DNA of 34,051 nucleotides from an uncultured Lachnospiraceae bacterium (GTDB taxonomy: Bacteria; Bacillota; Clostridia; Lachnospirales; Lachnospiraceae), in NCBI GenBank assembly GCA_902766955.1, contig CACXFM010000141.1, forward strand, positions 1 to 34,051, written 5' to 3'. Position numbers and translations under genes: made by a program. Under the pieces are notes generated by a model that was not told the DNA's origin, searched no databases, and was given only the letters and a program-made list of their open reading frames with translations. Positions 31,586-34,051 of this stretch are shown in pieces (position 1 is the stretch's first letter; every line of letters begins with the position of its first letter).

Positions 31586-33259
31586 TCATTCGACTGAGAG
31601 GATACAGTAATAGATCGGCTGGCCGCCGTAGTTTGCTTCGACATCAATATCACCGTAAGCTTCTTCGACCATGGAGGTCAGAAGTTCGGTTTCCTCATCG
31701 GAGAAATCTGCCCCGTTGTAGATACTGATCAGTTCGGAATCTTCGTCGACCAGTCTGGCGAGTGCCTCCATGGCGACCGCCTTGACTTCGCTTCCGACAG
31801 CAAGGATGCCGTCGTCTCCGATCGCCATGATATCGCCGTTGTGAATCTCGACACCGTCGATCTTTGTGTCGCGCACCGCATAGGTGACCTCGCAGGTGCG
31901 GACCTGGCTAATGGCTTCCTTCATGGCCTCAAGATTTTCTTCGGCCGACAGGCCTTCCGAAAAGTTGATCATGGCCGTGATGCCCTGCGGGACGGTTGTC
32001 GTCGGCACAACGATGACCCGGCAGTCCTTCACGAGATCCTGCGCCTGATTGGCTGCAAGGATGACGTTTTTATTATTGGGAAGGATATAAACCGTGTCGG
32101 CGTGCACTTCGCTGATGGCCTTCAGCATATCATCCGTGCTGGGATTCATGGTCTGGCCGCCTTCGATCAGGTAGTTGACACCGAGTTCCCTGAAAATGCC
32201 GCTCATGCCCTCTCCGATTGTGACGGAGATGAATCCGTTGGGCTTCCGGGGACGGTCCTTCTTCTGCGCCTCGGCCTCTCTGGCGGCCTTCATTTCGGAT
32301 TCTTTAAACAGTTTTTCCTGGTGTTCGATGCGCATGTTATCAACCTTCATGCGCGAGAGGCTTCCGTACTCAAGACCTTTTTCGAAGGCCTGCCCCGGAT
32401 GATTCGTGTGGACGTGGATCTTGATGATCTCTTCGTCTGCCACGAATACGAGGCTGTCGCCGAGGGAGGTGAAGAACTCCTTCAGTTTATCTTCCTCCTC
32501 CTCTGAAACAGGTCTCTCGAGATTGATAATGAATTCCGTACAGTATCCGTACTTGATGTCATCCGTGCTGATTCCCGTGCCGGCACTGCTTTCGACGGTC
32601 TGCGGCGCAGACGGCACTTCGAAAGTGAGATCCAGCTCTCTTCCGTTGAATGCATCCACACAGCCTTCCAGGACTGTCATCAGTCCCTGGCCGCCCGAAT
32701 CCACCACGCCGGCTTCTTTCAGGACAGGAAGCAGCTCGGGAGTCCGTTCCAGTGCTTCATGACCTTCGTCAAGGATTCTGTCAAAAAAAGTACCAAGATC
32801 CGTTTCGGGATCTTCGATCGCCGCCGCGGCCTCTGCCATACATCTGGCCACCGTCAGGATCGTGCCCTCTTTCGGTTTCATGACGGCCTTGTAAGCCGTT
32901 TCGACTGCGCGCGCCATGGCGGACGTGATCAGTTCGCGGTCCAGGGTTTCGTGATCCCGGATCGATTTGGCAAAGCCCCTGAAAAGCTGGGACAGAATCA
33001 CGCCCGAATTGCCGCGGGCTCCTCGCAGCGATCCCCCGGACAATGCCTTTGCCATGTCATCGATTGTCGCGTTCTCGCCCAGAGCCGCCACTTCGCCGGC
33101 TGCGGACATGATCGTCAGCGTCATATTTGTGCCGGTGTCCCCGTCCGGGACGGGAAACACATTCAGCTGGTTAATCCACTCTTTCTTTAACTCGAGATTC
33201 TTCGCGCCGGTGAGAAACATTCGGCGGAACATCTGTGCGTCGATCGTATATATTGCCAC
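31586..33259 (-). CDS. fakA: Fatty acid kinase ATP-binding subunit FakA (DAK2/YloV family)
   Basis: 557 residues from GTG 33259, supported by GGAGG 7 bases upstream. The N-terminal DhaL/DAK2 domain (about 1-200) has the magnesium/ATP signature VFPVPDGDTGTNM (D39, D41) and GGSLRGARGNSGVILSQ near 75. The middle domain and the DegV-like C-terminal part (about 280-557; NNKNVILAANQAQDL, VVPTTTVPQGI) complete a normal FakA. With a FakB carrier protein it phosphorylates exogenous fatty acids for membrane lipid synthesis; no fakB is in the window. It is 16 bases after the Asp23 gene, the standard Firmicutes arrangement. Confidence 0.95.
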   Translation of the reverse strand: MAIYTIDAQMFRRMFLTGAKNLELKKEWINQLNVFPVPDGDTGTNMTLTIMSAAGEVAALGENATIDDMAKALSGGSLRGARGNSGVILSQLFRGFAKSIRDHETLDRELITSAMARAVETAYKAVMKPKEGTILTVARCMAEAAAAIEDPETDLGTFFDRILDEGHEALERTPELLPVLKEAGVVDSGGQGLMTVLEGCVDAFNGRELDLTFEVPSAPQTVESSAGTGISTDDIKYGYCTEFIINLERPVSEEEEDKLKEFFTSLGDSLVFVADEEIIKIHVHTNHPGQAFEKGLEYGSLSRMKVDNMRIEHQEKLFKESEMKAAREAEAQKKDRPRKPNGFISVTIGEGMSGIFRELGVNYLIEGGQTMNPSTDDMLKAISEVHADTVYILPNNKNVILAANQAQDLVKDCRVIVVPTTTVPQGITAMINFSEGLSAEENLEAMKEAISQVRTCEVTYAVRDTKIDGVEIHNGDIMAIGDDGILAVGSEVKAVAMEALARLVDEDSELISIYNGADFSDEETELLTSMVEEAYGDIDVEANYGGQPIYYCILSVE

Positions 33260-33275
33260 GATGCAACCTCCTCAC

Positions 33276-33632
33276 TCAATCGATTACACGAATACCTTCT
33301 ACAAGAATGTCAATTCTCTCGACACTTAAACCCGTAAACTGTTCCACTTTGTAGCGGATCGAGGAAATCAGGTTTTCGGATACAGTGAGGATGCTCACTC
33401 CGTAGGCTACGATGCAGTGAATCGTAAGAGCAATCCTGTTGTCTACAATCCTGACATTAATGCCGTGCTTAAGGCTGTCCTTTTTCAGCAGATGAAAAAG
33501 TCCGTCCTTCATGCTGTAAGCAGCCATCCCGACGATGCCGAAACAACCGACTGCAACACTGCCTGTGTAGGTCGCGATGACATCCGTATCTACCAGTATT
33601 TCACCGTATTTTGAAGAAAGATGTCCTTTCAT
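33276..33632 (-). CDS. Asp23/Gls24 family envelope stress protein
   Basis: 118 residues from ATG 33632 (GGAGG 6 bases upstream). The Asp23 domain covers nearly the whole protein: GEILVDTDVIATYTGSVAVG at the start, then GINVRIVDNRIALTIHCIVAYG and a C-terminal VERIDILVEGIRV. It has no membrane segment. Relatives in staphylococci gather at the membrane and respond to cell-wall stress; the version next to fakA (YloU type) is essentially always found there in Firmicutes. Coupling of fatty acid use to the envelope is inferred from that conserved neighbourhood. Confidence 0.93.
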   Translation of the reverse strand: MKGHLSSKYGEILVDTDVIATYTGSVAVGCFGIVGMAAYSMKDGLFHLLKKDSLKHGINVRIVDNRIALTIHCIVAYGVSILTVSENLISSIRYKVEQFTGLSVERIDILVEGIRVID

Positions 33633-33663
33633 ACAGCACCTCCGTTTTTGTGCAATCTCGTTT

Positions 33664-33692
33664 ATTATAACGCCTTTGTCCTGAATTGAAAA
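33664..33692 (-). promoter_or_regulatory. Promoter of the asp23-fakA-recG operon
   Basis: On the minus strand a perfect TATAAT (33664-33669), a 17-base spacer and a weak -35 TTTTCA (33687-33692). It faces away from the rpmB promoter. Confidence 0.6.
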
Positions 33693-33729
33693 GAAGCAAC
33701 ATGAGCTTTCCCCTTTTTAAGAAAAATAC

Positions 33730-33758
33730 TTGCATTGCTAACGGCTATCTGCTAGAAT
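33730..33758 (+). promoter_or_regulatory. Sigma-A promoter of rpmB
   Basis: TTGCAT (33730-33735), 17 bases, TAGAAT (33753-33758). Transcription should start near 33765, just before a short hairpin GCCC-ATTC-GGGC (33771-33782) in the leader. Confidence 0.75.
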
Positions 33759-33811
33759 GTCAATGTTCGGGCCCATTCGGGCTTTAATCTGTTGCAAGGA
33801 GGTGTTTACCG

Positions 33812-33997
33812 ATGGCAGTTTGTTCAGTTTGCGGCAAGGGCGCACACTTCGGAAATAATGTGAGCCATTCTCATAGAAGATCCAACAGAATGTGGAAAGC
33901 CAATATCAGAAGGGTCAAGATCAAAGTGAACGGCACGCCGCAGCATGCATATGTCTGTGCACAGTGCCTCAAGTCCGGCAAGGTTGAGCGTGCGTAA
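33812..33997 (+). CDS. rpmB: 50S ribosomal protein L28, zinc-binding form
   Basis: 61 residues from ATG 33812 (AAGGAGG about 11 bases upstream). The sequence MAVCSVCGKGAHFGNNVSHS and the following SHRRSNRMWKANIRRVK are typical L28. Cysteine pairs C4/C7 and C49/C52 make it the zinc-containing (C+) type, as opposed to the C- paralogue made under zinc starvation. It binds 23S rRNA near the L1 stalk and E site. It has its own promoter and terminator and is divergent from the asp23-fakA-recG operon, as in many Firmicutes. Confidence 0.98.
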   Translation: MAVCSVCGKGAHFGNNVSHSHRRSNRMWKANIRRVKIKVNGTPQHAYVCAQCLKSGKVERA

Positions 33998-34018
33998 TTG
34001 GCATCAGCTGCATATTCA

Positions 34019-34047
34019 GACATTCGGGAAACCGGATGTCTTTTTTT
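34019..34047 (+). terminator. Rho-independent terminator of rpmB
   Basis: GACATTCGG-GAAA-CCGGATGTC (9 pairs with one G-T wobble and a GNRA tetraloop) followed by seven T residues at the window's end. Confidence 0.92.
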
Positions 34048-34051
34048 GTGC

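Noticed and set aside
1..34051. CRISPR, insertion sequence, prophage, tRNA or rRNA genes
   Set aside because: No repeat-spacer pattern, transposase, phage protein, cloverleaf or rRNA segment was seen on reading both strands.

Overview
The window looks like chromosomal DNA of an anaerobic, moderately GC-rich Firmicute of the class Clostridia, most likely Lachnospiraceae or a close relative (inference). Three things point there: Firmicutes gene orders (rpmB divergent from an Asp23-family gene, fakA and recG; rsmD-coaD followed by a coiled-coil gene), a short HisG with HisZ, and oxygen-sensitive Fe-S flavoproteins. I found no tRNA, rRNA, CRISPR array, transposase or phage gene.

Layout. (1) 1-6072, minus strand: a four-gene redox cluster behind a good sigma-A-type promoter and a long leader. 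It encodes a cytoplasmic FAD_binding_2 oxidoreductase, a NuoG-like/GltD-like Fe-S flavoprotein, a NuoF-like Fe-S protein that seems to have lost its FMN/NADH site, and a flavodoxin-fold protein with a C-terminal zinc ribbon that runs off the left edge. (2) 6208-13713: a small SpoT-like HD hydrolase, an L,D-transpeptidase, an SGNH hydrolase with wall-binding repeats, LexA, an exported WG-repeat protein ending in zinc ribbons, and an SLH protein with a putative Cys-His hydrolase domain. (3) 13778-24604: one long co-directional minus-strand array of a membrane protein, an RluA-type pseudouridine synthase, recU, hisZ-hisG-hisD-hisB, a HisF-like/HisIE fusion, a voltage-gated-type K+ channel and a radical SAM/DUF2344 pair. 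Many of its junctions overlap by 1-4 bases. (4) 24798-27107: a small alarmone synthetase and pepD. (5) 27195-29363: mgsA-like, rsmD, coaD and a coiled-coil protein, bounded by a promoter and a terminator. (6) 29462-34051: asp23-fakA-recG divergent from rpmB.

How the genes work together. The left cluster reads as a soluble electron-transfer system: the GltD-like subunit would oxidise NAD(P)H, the Fe-S proteins would relay electrons, and the FAD_binding_2 subunit would reduce an unknown organic substrate. Fumarate is unlikely, because the residues that bind and protonate it in fumarate reductases are all replaced. This is the best candidate for an undescribed system here. Other unusual points are a HisF-like pseudoenzyme fused to HisIE, a K+ channel translationally coupled to a histidine gene, a methylglyoxal-synthase-like protein with three active-site substitutions, and an exported protein with zinc ribbons.

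All comparisons with named families are from memory; no search or alignment was run.
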